The notes: generated from the sequence alone by a model not told the origin. A stretch of 64,000 nucleotides of DNA from Clostridium hydrogeniformans DSM 21757 (GCF_000686705.1 NZ_JMLJ01000013.1:1-64000), one strand, 5' to 3'; positions 17,740 to 25,966 are shown, counted from the first letter of the stretch. Made by a program: numbers and translations.

Positions 17740-17884
17740 ATTTTCTTGTGAAGAACATATTGATATGGCTATAGATGATTTTCTTGTAGAAGAAGAAAGA
17801 TTTCCATCTATAGATAAAACTTCAAATAATAAGTGTGACTATTGTAGTAATCGTGCTATATATATAGTTGGGGACATTGAGTAA
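17717..17884 (+). CDS. CxxH/CxxC small protein
   Basis: A 55-residue protein with CEEH near the N-terminus and CDYC near the C-terminus, the layout of the clostridial/bacillar CxxH/CxxC family, which probably binds a metal. I place the start at TTG 17717 because GGAAAGG lies 9 bases upstream; an in-frame ATG at 17708 directly abuts that site and is the alternative. It overlaps the GerMN gene in another frame. Its position between walJ/GerMN and rlmH is the usual one for this family. Confidence 0.75.
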   Translation: MSNLTNNKFSCEEHIDMAIDDFLVEEERFPSIDKTSNNKCDYCSNRAIYIVGDIE

Positions 17885-18131
17885 ATAATATGTATAACTA
17901 GAAAATTAAAAAGCTATTTCTATAAACATGTAATTTATTTGTTTAAGTTAAAGCTTTTGAAATTCTTAGATTAAGCCTTAAGTTATATAGGACATTAAAG
18001 TTATAAAATCATAGAATAGATAGGTTATATTATTAAGTGAATAGTAGATATATGAAAATTATTGTAATATTATAGGGATTTTATTATAATGATTAGGTAA
18101 TGAATTACAATTAAAGAGGAGAGAGTAAGTA

Positions 18132-18629
18132 ATGAGTTTATATAAGCAATGGACAGATATGGTTGTTAATTATGTAAGAACAAGAGGAGAAGAAGCTTTT
18201 TGGGAAGAGTATAGCAGTATAGAAACTAAGATATATACTGAATTATTAGCTAGTCATAAATCAGCAGTTAAGACTAACATTAAGGCTTTAGCAGATAAGT
18301 ATGAAACAACTTCTGAGTTCGTAATGGGATTTATCGATGGAGTAAATGATAGCTTAGTTAATCCAATGGATTTAGAAGCTTTGACTGAAGAAAGTGAATT
18401 AGAATTAGCATTAGACTTTGAAAAGTTATACTTTAATATGTTAGATGCTAAGGCAGAGTATTTATATGAGTTACCACAATGGGATGGAATATTCTCTGCA
18501 GAGAAGAGAAAAGAAATCCAAAAACAATGGAGAGCATCTAAGACAGTAGTTAATGAAGAAAAAATAGGAAGAAATGACCCATGTACTTGCGGAAGCGGTA
18601 AGAAATACAAGAAGTGCTGTGGTAAATAA
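18132..18629 (+). CDS. SEC-C motif protein
   Basis: A 165-residue protein with a helical N-terminal region of about 135 residues and a C-terminal SEC-C zinc motif [23 protein letters not shown] tails bind zinc and are best known at the end of SecA; stand-alone carriers like this have no settled role. GAGGAGAG precedes the ATG. The 247-base gap upstream is AT-rich and shows no clear element. A terminator at 18643-18673 separates it from rlmH. Confidence 0.85.
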   Translation: MSLYKQWTDMVVNYVRTRGEEAFWEEYSSIETKIYTELLASHKSAVKTNIKALADKYETTSEFVMGFIDGVNDSLVNPMDLEALTEESELELALDFEKLYFNMLDAKAEYLYELPQWDGIFSAEKRKEIQKQWRASKTVVNEEKIGRNDPCTCGSGKKYKKCCGK

Positions 18630-18642
18630 TATTTTTTAAAAG

Positions 18643-18673
18643 AAGGTCTTACACTATGTGTAGGACTTTTTTG
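18643..18673 (+). terminator. Terminator after the SEC-C gene
   Basis: AGGTCTTACAC pairs (with G-U pairs) with GTGTAGGACTT and runs into TTTTTT. Confidence 0.75.
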
Positions 18674-18711
18674 CTATTCAAAAGTAAAAAAATGGAAAAA
18701 GGATGTGCAGT

Positions 18712-19191
18712 ATGAATATAACTCTAATATCTGTAGGAAAATTAAAAGAAAAGTATTTAAAACAAGCCATAGAAGAGTATAGTAAGAGGCTAAGTAGATA
18801 TTGTAAGTTAAATATAATAGAGCTTTCAGATGAACAAACTCCAGATAACGCATCTGAAAAAGAGGAACTTATAATAAAAGATAAAGAAGGAGATAAAATC
18901 CTTTCTCAAATAAAGGACACAATGTTTGTTATAACTTTAGATCTAAAAGGAAAAATGTTATCCTCAGAAGAACTTGCTTCATTTATAGAGGACTGTGGAG
19001 TAAGGGGAAACAGTAACCTGTGCTTTGTCATAGGAGGAAGCCTTGGACTTAGTGATAAGGTAATAAAAAGAGCTAATTATAGCCTTTGCTTTAGTAAAAT
19101 GACTTTTCCACATCAACTATTTAGGGTTATGCTTTTAGAGCAGATCTACAGAGGGTTTAGGATAATAAATGGGGAGCCGTATCATAAGTAA
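18712..19191 (+). CDS. rlmH: 23S rRNA (pseudouridine1915-N3)-methyltransferase RlmH
   Basis: A 159-residue SPOUT methyltransferase. Family signatures are the N-terminal ITLISVGKLKEKYL, the knot motif FVIGGSLGLSD at about 104-114, and the C-terminal MTFPHQLFRVMLLEQIYRGF and NGEPYHK. It methylates pseudouridine 1915 in helix 69 of 23S rRNA. AAAAAGGA precedes ATG 18712; ATG 18703 is too close to that site. The final codons are of special interest: rlmH is the SCC insertion gene in staphylococci, and copies of this same tail recur through the next 29 kb. Confidence 0.95.
   Translation: MNITLISVGKLKEKYLKQAIEEYSKRLSRYCKLNIIELSDEQTPDNASEKEELIIKDKEGDKILSQIKDTMFVITLDLKGKMLSSEELASFIEDCGVRGNSNLCFVIGGSLGLSDKVIKRANYSLCFSKMTFPHQLFRVMLLEQIYRGFRIINGEPYHK
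19171..19191 (+). repeat. rlmH tail, inferred attachment site R0
   Basis: The last codons of rlmH, encoding GEPYHK then stop, end in CCG TAT CAT AAG TAA. The right flank holds TACGG (19193-19197), inverted relative to CCGTA in the tail. All downstream R repeats match this segment. Known biology: the equivalent segment is the SCC site in Staphylococcus. Confidence 0.75.
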
Positions 19192-19365
19192 GTACGGTTT
19201 TTACTAAAATTGGATAATTAAATTAATAGATGTATTATTCCAACAATAAGTTTTAATGAGTCTTAATACCTTGTAATTTATATAATAAGTTTAATTATAT
19301 ACTATGAATGAGAAATTTAATTCCATTTTTTTATAATACATAGTTAGACTACCCCTATGCAACTT

Positions 19366-19960
19366 TCATGGTTTTAAAAATAGCCTCAATGGGCACATTG
19401 CTTTGAGCACATTCATAAATCCATTGAATATTATATTTTTGACTTCATTTCTACAAACTATCAATCCTTTACTAAAAGAATCATTAGCCTTTTCTTGGAT
19501 TGAGCAATAAATATGAGTTAAAGAAATTAAGAATAGTAGTCTGTCAATGTATTGTGTAGACCTTACTTGATAAGTGTTTAATCCAAGATTATTTTTTGTT
19601 TGTCTAAAGAATATTTCAATAGGCCATCGTTTACTATAATATTCAAGGATTGTTTGGGTATCAAGTGCAATATCAGTGCATAAGAAAGTGTGCAATGCAC
19701 CTTCTTTCTTAAAAGAGTTTTCAGGCCAACAAAATAAAACTACCGCATTATCAATACCATTAAGATTACCTTCATAACGATAAACCCAATATTTATAATT
19801 ATTTACTGTAACAAGGCAAACATCATTCTTTTCAATATATTGAGTAAATTGTTTAATTTGAATTCCAATCCCTTTCGGGTAAATAACTCGGTTAGTTTTT
19901 AATGCACCAATAAGATAATAACCTTTTTTGAAATGAGCATTTATGACTTCTCTAATGTTT
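19366..19960 (-). pseudogene. Truncated IS4-type transposase
   Basis: An open minus-strand frame without a start. It contains KKGYYLIGALKTNRVIYPKG at the upstream end and YYSKRWPIEIFFRQTKNNLG, the Y-R-E region of IS4-family DDE transposases, near 19600. The protein continues to a normal stop at 19366, but the N-terminal half with the first catalytic Asp residues is missing. The break lies near 19960, where an Rpn-type remnant begins on the other strand. It is the first gene fragment after the rlmH tail, so it marks old mobile DNA in the first cassette. Confidence 0.75.
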
Positions 19961-20245
19961 TTAGAAAAAGATATATCTGAAACTATATTAAAGGAGTTGA
20001 TGAGTTTGGATACAGCGATAGAAAAAGCTGAACAAAAAATCGAATACTTAAGTAGTGATGAAGAAGCTATGAGAATATATTATGAGAGAGAAAGATCATT
20101 GCATGAAAGAGCGAATATGATTAGCTCAGCAGAGGAAAGAAAAGCAATAGAGATAGCTAAAAACTTGATAAACATGAAAATTCCAGTGAATCAAATAATT
20201 TTAGCAACAGGACTAACTGAGGAAGAAATTAATAGAATAAAGTAA
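19943..20245 (+). pseudogene. C-terminal remnant of an Rpn-type PD-(D/E)XK nuclease/transposase
   Basis: About 90 residues resemble the helical C-terminal tail of Rpn family nucleases: ILKELMSLDTAIEKAEQKIE, LSSDEEAMRIYYERE and a final ILATGLTEEEINRIK. The PD-(D/E)XK catalytic domain is absent. The start overlaps the broken transposase on the other strand, so the first codons are probably not native. Rpn proteins are recombination-promoting nucleases; this fragment should be inactive. Confidence 0.6.
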
Positions 20246-20451
20246 TTTGATTTTTATATAGGATAGACTTTGGGTGATATGTTTTCTAGAAAACAGTTAA
20301 CTTGAAGTTATATTATTTTTTTATAAAAATATAATGAAAACTTAAGCCAGCAATGAATTTTACTCAAGATATTTGTAATTATACCGCTAAAGAGAGAAAA
20401 ATAATCCATAAGAATCTATAATATATAGACAATAATATATTCAAATACCTA

Positions 20452-20682
20452 ATGAAAAACCCAATTCTAAAGCAATCAACAGAATATAATGATAATAGAA
20501 TTTCATTATATGTAGGACAGAATGGGAAATGTGGAATAACAGGCAAAAAGCTTGAAATTAACTATATGGAAATACATCATAAGATACCTAAAACATTAGG
20601 TGGCAAAGATGGAGATTGTATCAAAGTCTTACCTATTCCTATAGTAAGTGCTACCCTTTTTAAGATTGATTGTAGAGAATAA
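20452..20682 (+). pseudogene. C-terminal HNH fragment of a group II intron maturase
   Basis: The stretch EYNDNRISLYVGQNGKC with ITGKKLE and MEIHHKIPKTLGG is the HNH-like endonuclease end of LtrA-type reverse transcriptase/maturases. Homology is lost after GGKDG, and the frame ends in unrelated sequence. No reverse transcriptase domain remains upstream (20246-20451 shows only AT-rich DNA), nor after it (20683-20851). A decayed group II intron is the likely source. Confidence 0.7.
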
Positions 20683-20851
20683 AGGCAATTAGTTACAATA
20701 ATAAATAAAAAAGTTTTAGTAAGAAGACATAGATCGTACCACACAGTAAAAATATTGATAATTGTAAGATTTGAAATGTAAAAGGTAAAATATTTACACA
20801 AGTTTATTAGAGTGCTAAAATTAAATGAGATATTAAAAAGGGAGAATAAAG

Positions 20852-21985
20852 ATGTTTAATTTTTTTAAGAAAAAGCAAGCAGAAAGTATTAGGGAAGTAG
20901 AAAGTCATATTTTTAGTGATGACCTATGTAGAAAAGCAATATGTTCTAATGCCTTATTTCAAAATCCATCCTTATTTTTAGATATGAAGCTCACGGATGA
21001 AAATAGGGATGAGTTCTTAGAAAATAATTTTTTGAATCTGAGGTATACTGGTGGCACCGAATGGTATTGGAATAAACAGAAGAATCAATTTATACCTGCA
21101 ATGAAAGAAGCTTTGCAAATAGGCTATGATATAGTGGACAAGTTATCTTATAAAGCTACATTTGATAGCTTTGCAGAGGGAGGATTGACACATGCATGGG
21201 ATATCATAAGAATGGTTGGCATAACACAAGATGCCTATACGACTAGCTACATCGATTTATCATTAGCACAAGAAAAAATAGCATTCTTAGGCAAAAAACT
21301 AAGTGAAAACTATACTTCTTGGGAGGAAATTGCTACAGATTTTATCAAAGGAAAATTAGAGTTTAATGACTTGAAAGAATTAGAAGGACAGGATATTAAA
21401 ATTTTTGCAGATATTGAAAACATTTTAGTGATGGTAGACTTCTTATTTAATGATAAAGATACACCTTTAAAGAAGACATTATTTGAGGAAGATGAGGACT
21501 TAGCTCAAACTGGAGAAAATATTCTTGGACCTATCGTATCAGTTTCTCAAAGAGCTAGAAATATGATGAAGGTATATAAAAAGGTATATGGATGGGAGCC
21601 TTTTATTTTAATAAATGAAAACATTGATAATGAAAGAGATGAAAATACATATCGATTTGTGAAAGAGAAACTGGAACTTCAACCCTCGGAAGAAATCATT
21701 TTTATGCATGTGTATACCCACAAGAAACCTGAGAAATCAGAAGTACAATTGATTTTAACGAATCAGCACATCATCAGCTTTTTAGTTGAAGAAAAAAGAT
21801 ATATTTATATACCACTTGAGGAAATACATGAAAGCAGTTTAGCTATAAGAGGTTATGCTAAAGAATTATTTATAAATGAATATAAAATGATTGACTGTTT
21901 TTGCATAAATTCAGAGGAAGAGATATCTTCTTATTTAGAAATTGTATATGATCTTGTAGTATTCGTAAGGAATAAGGAGGAATAA
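20852..21985 (+). CDS. DUF1266-domain protein with PH-like C-terminal region
   Basis: A 377-residue protein. Residues about 10-190 resemble DUF1266 (AWDIIRMVGITQDAYTTSYI, then LAQEKIAFLGKKL and YTSWEEIATDFIKG). Residues about 270-370 look like a small beta-rich domain (EEIIFMHVYTHKK, VQLILTNQHIISFLVEEKR). No signal peptide is seen. AAAGGGAG precedes the ATG. It is followed 118 bases later by a small membrane protein gene, and both lie in the first cassette downstream of rlmH. DUF1266 proteins are frequent in toxin/immunity and other accessory loci, but no function is assigned here. Confidence 0.6.
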   Translation: MFNFFKKKQAESIREVESHIFSDDLCRKAICSNALFQNPSLFLDMKLTDENRDEFLENNFLNLRYTGGTEWYWNKQKNQFIPAMKEALQIGYDIVDKLSYKATFDSFAEGGLTHAWDIIRMVGITQDAYTTSYIDLSLAQEKIAFLGKKLSENYTSWEEIATDFIKGKLEFNDLKELEGQDIKIFADIENILVMVDFLFNDKDTPLKKTLFEEDEDLAQTGENILGPIVSVSQRARNMMKVYKKVYGWEPFILINENIDNERDENTYRFVKEKLELQPSEEIIFMHVYTHKKPEKSEVQLILTNQHIISFLVEEKRYIYIPLEEIHESSLAIRGYAKELFINEYKMIDCFCINSEEEISSYLEIVYDLVVFVRNKEE

Positions 21986-22103
21986 GAGGGTAGGAGTTTA
22001 ACATGATAGAAGCAACAATAGAGTAAAGTTTAAATAAAAATTCTTGTCTTAACTTAAATTATTATATAAAATAAATAGATAAAAAACAATGAGGAGGAAA
22101 AAA

Positions 22104-22547
22104 ATGTTAACAATTGGAACGGGAATGGCTGTTATAGGTGCAATAGGATTTATTGTGGCAATCTGGATTTTATTTGGATATCTTTATTTCAAAAAAGGAA
22201 GTGTAAAAAAAGGTTTCTTACTTTTAATTATTTCTTTGCTACTTGTAGCCAGTGGTGTAGTTGTAGGTATACAGGGAGAATGGAATAATGCAGCAAAGGG
22301 AATAACACTATCAGAAGATGTGATTCAAATTATTGAGAGCATCAGTGTAGAGGATGCGACACAAGAGCAACAAGCAAAAGTAGGGCAGAGCGTATACTTG
22401 AAAATTAATGAAGAGGATTGGACAAAATACGAAGATAAAATTAGGGAATATTATGTAGCATGGCAAAAAAGCTTAAATGATAAGGTGGATAAAGATGTGC
22501 TTAAAACAGAATTTGAAAATTTAAGACAGAAAGCCCTTTTGAATTAA
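22104..22547 (+). CDS. Small two-helix membrane protein, function unknown
   Basis: A 147-residue protein. Two membrane helices lie at about 6-28 (AVIGAIGFIVAIWILFGYLY) and 37-58 (GFLLLIISLLLVASGVVVGI), followed by a charged helical tail of about 85 residues. GAGGAGG precedes ATG 22104. It is in the same direction as the DUF1266 gene and both are in one inferred cassette, so they may function together. No family recognised. Confidence 0.6.
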   Translation: MLTIGTGMAVIGAIGFIVAIWILFGYLYFKKGSVKKGFLLLIISLLLVASGVVVGIQGEWNNAAKGITLSEDVIQIIESISVEDATQEQQAKVGQSVYLKINEEDWTKYEDKIREYYVAWQKSLNDKVDKDVLKTEFENLRQKALLN

Positions 22548-22597
22548 GCAATGAGGAAAAAGGTTATACATATAAGAATAGCAGGTGTTAGTAGTAC

Positions 22598-22618
22598 GGG
22601 GAACCGTATCATAAGTAA
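22598..22618 (+). repeat. rlmH-tail repeat R1
   Basis: It again encodes GEPYHK then stop, differing from the rlmH tail by one synonymous base (GAA for GAG). A perfect inverted repeat, TACGG (22595-22599) and CCGTA (22604-22608), is centred on it. It lies between genes, not at the end of an rlmH. Confidence 0.85.
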
Positions 22619-22770
22619 GCCTCCAAATTTTATATTTGGTCAGGTGAACTTACTCCTATGAGCGCAGGCGAGTAGGAGTTTCATATAAGTAAGTGAGATT
22701 TTTAGTCTTAGGTATTGATTTAACATGCCTAAGGCTATTTTTATTACTAAAAATACCGTATCATAAGTAA
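22619..22770 (+). repeat. Composite non-coding unit following R1, ending in half-site R1c
   Basis: After R1 come two hairpins, CCAAAT / ATTTGG and ACTCCTA / TAGGAGT. A partial site GTTTCATATAAGTAAG follows (22678-22692), then a terminator hairpin (22703-22742). The unit ends with CCG TAT CAT AAG TAA (22756-22770), another copy of the rlmH end. The first ~110 bases are nearly identical to 32130-32220, and the terminator and end half-site match 43695-43766. No gene is present. Confidence 0.8.
22703..22742 (+). terminator. Terminator inside the R1 composite unit
   Basis: The 10-bp stem TAGTCTTAGG / CCTAAGGCTA (one G-U pair) is followed by five T. A homologous hairpin is at 43704-43744. Confidence 0.75.
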
Positions 22771-22839
22771 GGGCATATTTACAAATTATGTTATAATAAA
22801 TAAGTAATATTTTTAAGTGAAAGGTAAATATGAATTTGT

Positions 22840-22985
22840 CTGACTTCATATTATGCTCATAATATGTATTAAAAGATATCATATCGTTTATAAGTGCAGA
22901 ACCAACGCTTTGTCTCTGATACTGAGTCAGTACACTGATTGGACCAAAATTCAAAACAGGCAAAGTTTTACTAGATGTTTTAACT
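22840..22985 (-). pseudogene. Fragment of a GNAT acetyltransferase
   Basis: The minus strand reads LPVLNFGPISVLTQYQRQS followed by VGSALI, the acetyl-CoA-binding stretch of a GNAT protein. The sequence becomes unrelated on both sides, and neither end of the domain is present. Confidence 0.55.
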
Positions 22986-23038
22986 GTCGCTTCGTTGAAA
23001 ATAATATGTTATACAACCACAAGTTTTATCCTCATTGG

Positions 23039-23226
23039 TTATCGTCTCTGTATCTGTGTGTCTGGCTCTTTGATAACGAATATATTCATTTGCAGCACCT
23101 TGATAATTGTTTCCTGTTTGCACTTGGGGCAGAAGAAAGGGAAGTTTTTTAGTTCTGTATCTTCTCGTGCCATAGTTCTTTTTTTCCATTGCATATCGGA
23201 CACAACAAAAAAATTTCATTATTCAT
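23039..23226 (-). pseudogene. Frameshifted cysteine-rich KTR-type protein
   Basis: The minus strand begins with MNNEIFLLCPIC, then after a frameshift reads REDTELKNFPFFCPKCKQET and ends near VIKEPDTQIQRR. This is the small cysteine-rich KTR protein carried by Tn916-type and related conjugative elements. The frameshift near 23175 breaks the gene. It shows that DNA of a resistance-type transposon passed through this cassette. Confidence 0.65.
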
Positions 23227-23286
23227 GACACACCACCTCGAGTTTTAAGTAATTACCCTTGTCAAATAAAGCATCTTACAAAAGTA

Positions 23287-24132
23287 CTATAATCCAATTG
23301 ATTCAAGCCATTCAAAAGTTTCTTGAGCAATTTGGAAAGGGTGACTATAGTGTAAAAAATGTGTTCCATCATACAAAACAACTTTATTTTGCTCATGTTG
23401 GTTTGTTATATCAAGATGCAGTTGCTCCCAATTTTTCACTTGCTTACATGATTGTTTTGAAAGAAAAAACAAAGCGGGTATTGTGTCTGCAAATCTCATA
23501 TTATAAGCCGATTTAAAATTTTGGGTCATGTTCTGCAATTCATTTAAAATTGTATCGTTAGAATTATTTTGTAAATATAATTGTTTAAAAAGAGTTGATT
23601 CATCATTCGACCAATTTACACCTTCTATGGAAGGAAGAAAACTTGAAGGTTTGTTAGCTCTTAGCTTTAGCAATCCACTCTTCATTAAGAAACGAGTCAT
23701 TTTTAGTAAAAATATGTTTATTTTTTGGGTATTCAAAACATCTATTTGTTTAGGGACAGAAGAATCTATGCCAATAAAAGCGATTACTTCATTGGGATAT
23801 TGATTGGAATAATATAACGAATAGATTCCAGACATGGAGTGACCCATTAAAATATATTGCTTGTGATGAAACTTTGAAACTATTTCGTGTATTTCACAAA
23901 CAATGTTTTGAATTGTTCTTTCCTTATTGATACAATCACTGCAACCATATCCGAAGTTTTCAATAACTAAGATTTTATATTTTTCTGCTAATAGATTAGA
24001 AAGTGCTTTGAATTCTAAAATCGGCGATAGTACACCTGCACCATGCAATAGAACAATTAGAATTTCGCCCTCCCCAAGTAATTGTGTTGATATTTTGTTT
24101 CTACCAATGCTAATAAATTCTGTACTAGTCAT
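23287..24132 (-). CDS. Alpha/beta hydrolase
   Basis: A 281-residue alpha/beta-hydrolase fold protein. The oxyanion-hole HGAG is at residues 30-33, the nucleophile elbow GHSMSG has Ser99, and a likely catalytic His is in DGTHFLHYSHP near the C-terminus. There is no signal peptide. The substrate is unknown. It lies downstream of, and in the same direction as, a TetR gene (86 bases apart), suggesting TetR control. A palindrome-like CATTCAGTATG near 24169-24180, just before its start, resembles half of the operator in front of tetR. Confidence 0.82.
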   Translation of the reverse strand: MTSTEFISIGRNKISTQLLGEGEILIVLLHGAGVLSPILEFKALSNLLAEKYKILVIENFGYGCSDCINKERTIQNIVCEIHEIVSKFHHKQYILMGHSMSGIYSLYYSNQYPNEVIAFIGIDSSVPKQIDVLNTQKINIFLLKMTRFLMKSGLLKLRANKPSSFLPSIEGVNWSNDESTLFKQLYLQNNSNDTILNELQNMTQNFKSAYNMRFADTIPALFFLSKQSCKQVKNWEQLHLDITNQHEQNKVVLYDGTHFLHYSHPFQIAQETFEWLESIGL

Positions 24133-24217
24133 ACGCTTTCAATCCTTCCTTTTACAATTTTTATTCATTCAGTATGTATGTATTATCTAAAAATAAAACT
24201 GCTCTAAGGCAATTTTA

Positions 24218-24859
24218 TTAAGAAATTATATTTGTCGTATTTTCCATAATTATTTTAATTGTTTCGTTATCTAAAAGAGGAATACCCATTTTTTCTGTAA
24301 TTTCTTTAATAAAGAAAAGTTTATCCATATTTTCTTTTATCGATGATGGGTATATCATTGGCAATGTCCAGAAATTTGTCAAAAAAGTTATCAGTTGTGA
24401 AAGTAGTTTAGGATACTCTGTTTTGATAGAGCCGTCTGCTACACCTTCTTCAATAATTTCTTGATAAAAAGGTTCAATTATATTTCGATTATTATCAATT
24501 AGCTTTTTCAAGAAGGCTGGACTTTGAAGAGCTTGTACTGACATAATATTTATTTTATTTCTATCGCCACTTTCCGTAGAAAGTATCAGTATCAGTTTAA
24601 GTTTTTCAAGACCAGTTAAACTTGTTTGTTTCCTCACCTTCTCAAAAGGATTGTTGTCAAAAAAAAGTTTATCTCCTAACGCATCTAATACTTCTTCTTT
24701 TGACTTGAAATGATGGTAAAACGCACCACGAGTCATGCCACCCATATTTTCTACAATATCTAAAATAGTGGTTTGCTCATATCCTTTTTCCAAAAAAAGA
24801 TGAAGTGCTGCATCAAGTATTTTTTGCACGGTTTCTTCAGGATATTTATTTCTTGGCAT
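24218..24859 (-). CDS. TetR-family transcriptional regulator
   Basis: A 213-residue TetR protein. The helix-turn-helix is at about residues 10-60 (VQKILDAALHLFLEKGYEQT then GAFYHHFKSKEEVLDALG). The C-terminal ligand domain spans 70-210. ATG 24859 is chosen because AAAGAGGTG precedes it; an upstream frame to 24904 runs through the operator. It probably represses itself and the downstream hydrolase. The ligand is unknown. Confidence 0.88.
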   Translation of the reverse strand: MPRNKYPEETVQKILDAALHLFLEKGYEQTTILDIVENMGGMTRGAFYHHFKSKEEVLDALGDKLFFDNNPFEKVRKQTSLTGLEKLKLILILSTESGDRNKINIMSVQALQSPAFLKKLIDNNRNIIEPFYQEIIEEGVADGSIKTEYPKLLSQLITFLTNFWTLPMIYPSSIKENMDKLFFIKEITEKMGIPLLDNETIKIIMENTTNIIS

Positions 24860-24874
24860 AAATGCACCTCTTTT

Positions 24875-24923
24875 CATACATTCTGTATGTTTGTAGTTTA
24901 GCAAAGATAAACCCTTTTGTCAA
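24875..24923 (-). promoter_or_regulatory. tetR promoter with overlapping operator
   Basis: On the minus strand TTGACA (24918-24923) and TAAACT (24895-24900) have a 17-base spacer. Directly downstream a palindrome, CATACA-TTC-TGTATG (24875-24889), covers the start region, a typical autorepression site. A related imperfect repeat (ATACACAGTGTATG) lies at 24931-24944. Confidence 0.7.
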
Positions 24924-25330
24924 TGGATAAATACACAGTGTATGTAATGTGAAAACTAAAGGTATACCAAAAATTTGAACTGTTCTATGATGCCTGTGGT
25001 TTTTGCCATTTGAGGCATAAGCCCTCTAATCGCTCGTTGCGGCTTTGTAGATTTCAAGCAATTGGGAATAGAACTTGTCGGACAAAAGTAAGCTGCTATA
25101 ACCAAACTTATATAAATAACAACAAGGTTCGTTATAATTAATTCAAGCATATCCAATACCATCCTCTAACTATGATGATATATACACCAATAGTCCAAGG
25201 GGGATAAAGTGCTCAAAACCCCCGTAGCCATCCACTACGGAATTCTTAATTTTTACTTTAGAATTATACCATAATTATGTAGAATACTTACAGAAAAATA
25301 AAATGGAAAAAACTCATTTGCAGTAATTAC
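24924..25330. other. Gene-free stretch with a hydrophobic open frame and a GC-rich hairpin
   Basis: The minus strand holds a 68-codon open frame (24956-25162) with a hydrophobic start and an RAIRGLMPQMAKTTG segment; I could not recognise it and do not call it a gene. At 25222-25242 a GC-rich hairpin, CCGTAG / CTACGG, stands out from its surroundings. Together with the KTR fragment this suggests transposon-derived DNA. Confidence 0.4.
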
Positions 25331-25351
25331 GGAGAACCCTACCATAAATGA
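25331..25351 (+). repeat. rlmH-tail repeat R2
   Basis: Encodes GEPYHK then stop, but with different codons from rlmH (GGA, GAA, CCC, TAC, AAA and a TGA stop). All changes are synonymous. TTACGGAGAA on the left matches R4 and R8. Confidence 0.8.
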
Positions 25352-25459
25352 CGTAGATCTTTTTATAATGATAAAAATTGTAAGCATATATTATAATATT
25401 GAACACTCTTACTTTAGCAATACTGGTGAGAGTGTTTTTATTTTGAGGAGACAGTAACG

Positions 25460-25624
25460 ATGCTAGAATTAAGCTATTTAAAGGAGCGTGAAGAGGTAAG
25501 ATTCTTGCAAAAGGAGGTACAAGAAACTATTCAAGGCATATTGCAAATATTAGACACCCAATATGGTGCTGATAGAAATAAATATGAGGGTGATGGAGCC
25601 TATGTCATAGCTCTAGAGGAATAG
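25460..25624 (+). pseudogene. Interrupted small protein of unknown family
   Basis: A 54-codon frame beginning MLELSYLKEREEVRFLQKEV, with GAGGAG ahead of the ATG, stops at TAG 25622. After that stop the same frame continues KDFEEIKYKTI before another stop. The continuation looks protein-like, so I read the gene as broken by a nonsense change and 3' truncation. No function recognised. Confidence 0.45.
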
Positions 25625-25785
25625 AAAGACTTTGAAGAAATAAAGTACAAAACAATATAGAAATGATTATTATATTTTCTGTAAATAATAGGAACGTTAT
25701 AATACTTATGAGCACATAATACATATATTTTGCCATTTGAAAAGTATTTATATTCCAAGGGTATATTTTAAAGGGGGAAATGTGT

Positions 25786-25956
25786 ATGTCAATTGAAATA
25801 AGAAGCTATACAAGGGAAAAAGGATATTCCCATGATTTTCGAAAAGTGTGTGATTTTTTGATTCGTATAAATCAGAATAAAGTCATTACACCTAATTATT
25901 TATGGGCAAGATGGGTGTGGCAATTTGGACCATATATGAGTAGGAGTTTCATATAA
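25786..25956 (+). pseudogene. GNAT acetyltransferase truncated at a cassette boundary
   Basis: AGGGGG precedes the ATG, and the frame starts MSIEIRSYTREKGYSHDFRK, then LIRINQNKVITPNYLWARW and VWQFGPYM, the N-terminus of a clostridial GNAT-type protein. After GPYM it runs into the R3 repeat and stops there (TAA 25954-25956). The acetyl-CoA-binding region is missing. The break coincides with the repeat, which implicates the repeat in the deletion. Confidence 0.6.
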
Positions 25957-25966
25957 GTAAATGAGG
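25939..25966 (+). repeat. Half-repeat R3 (right part of the R1-type unit)
   Basis: GTAGGAGTTTCATATAAGTA followed by AATGAG matches 22674-22697 in the R1 composite unit. The left part with the rlmH tail is absent. Confidence 0.7.

Noticed and set aside
22640-23230. Several open frames of 77-107 codons on both strands
   Set aside because: The region is made of GNAT and KTR gene fragments; the frames cross the break points and have no ribosome sites.
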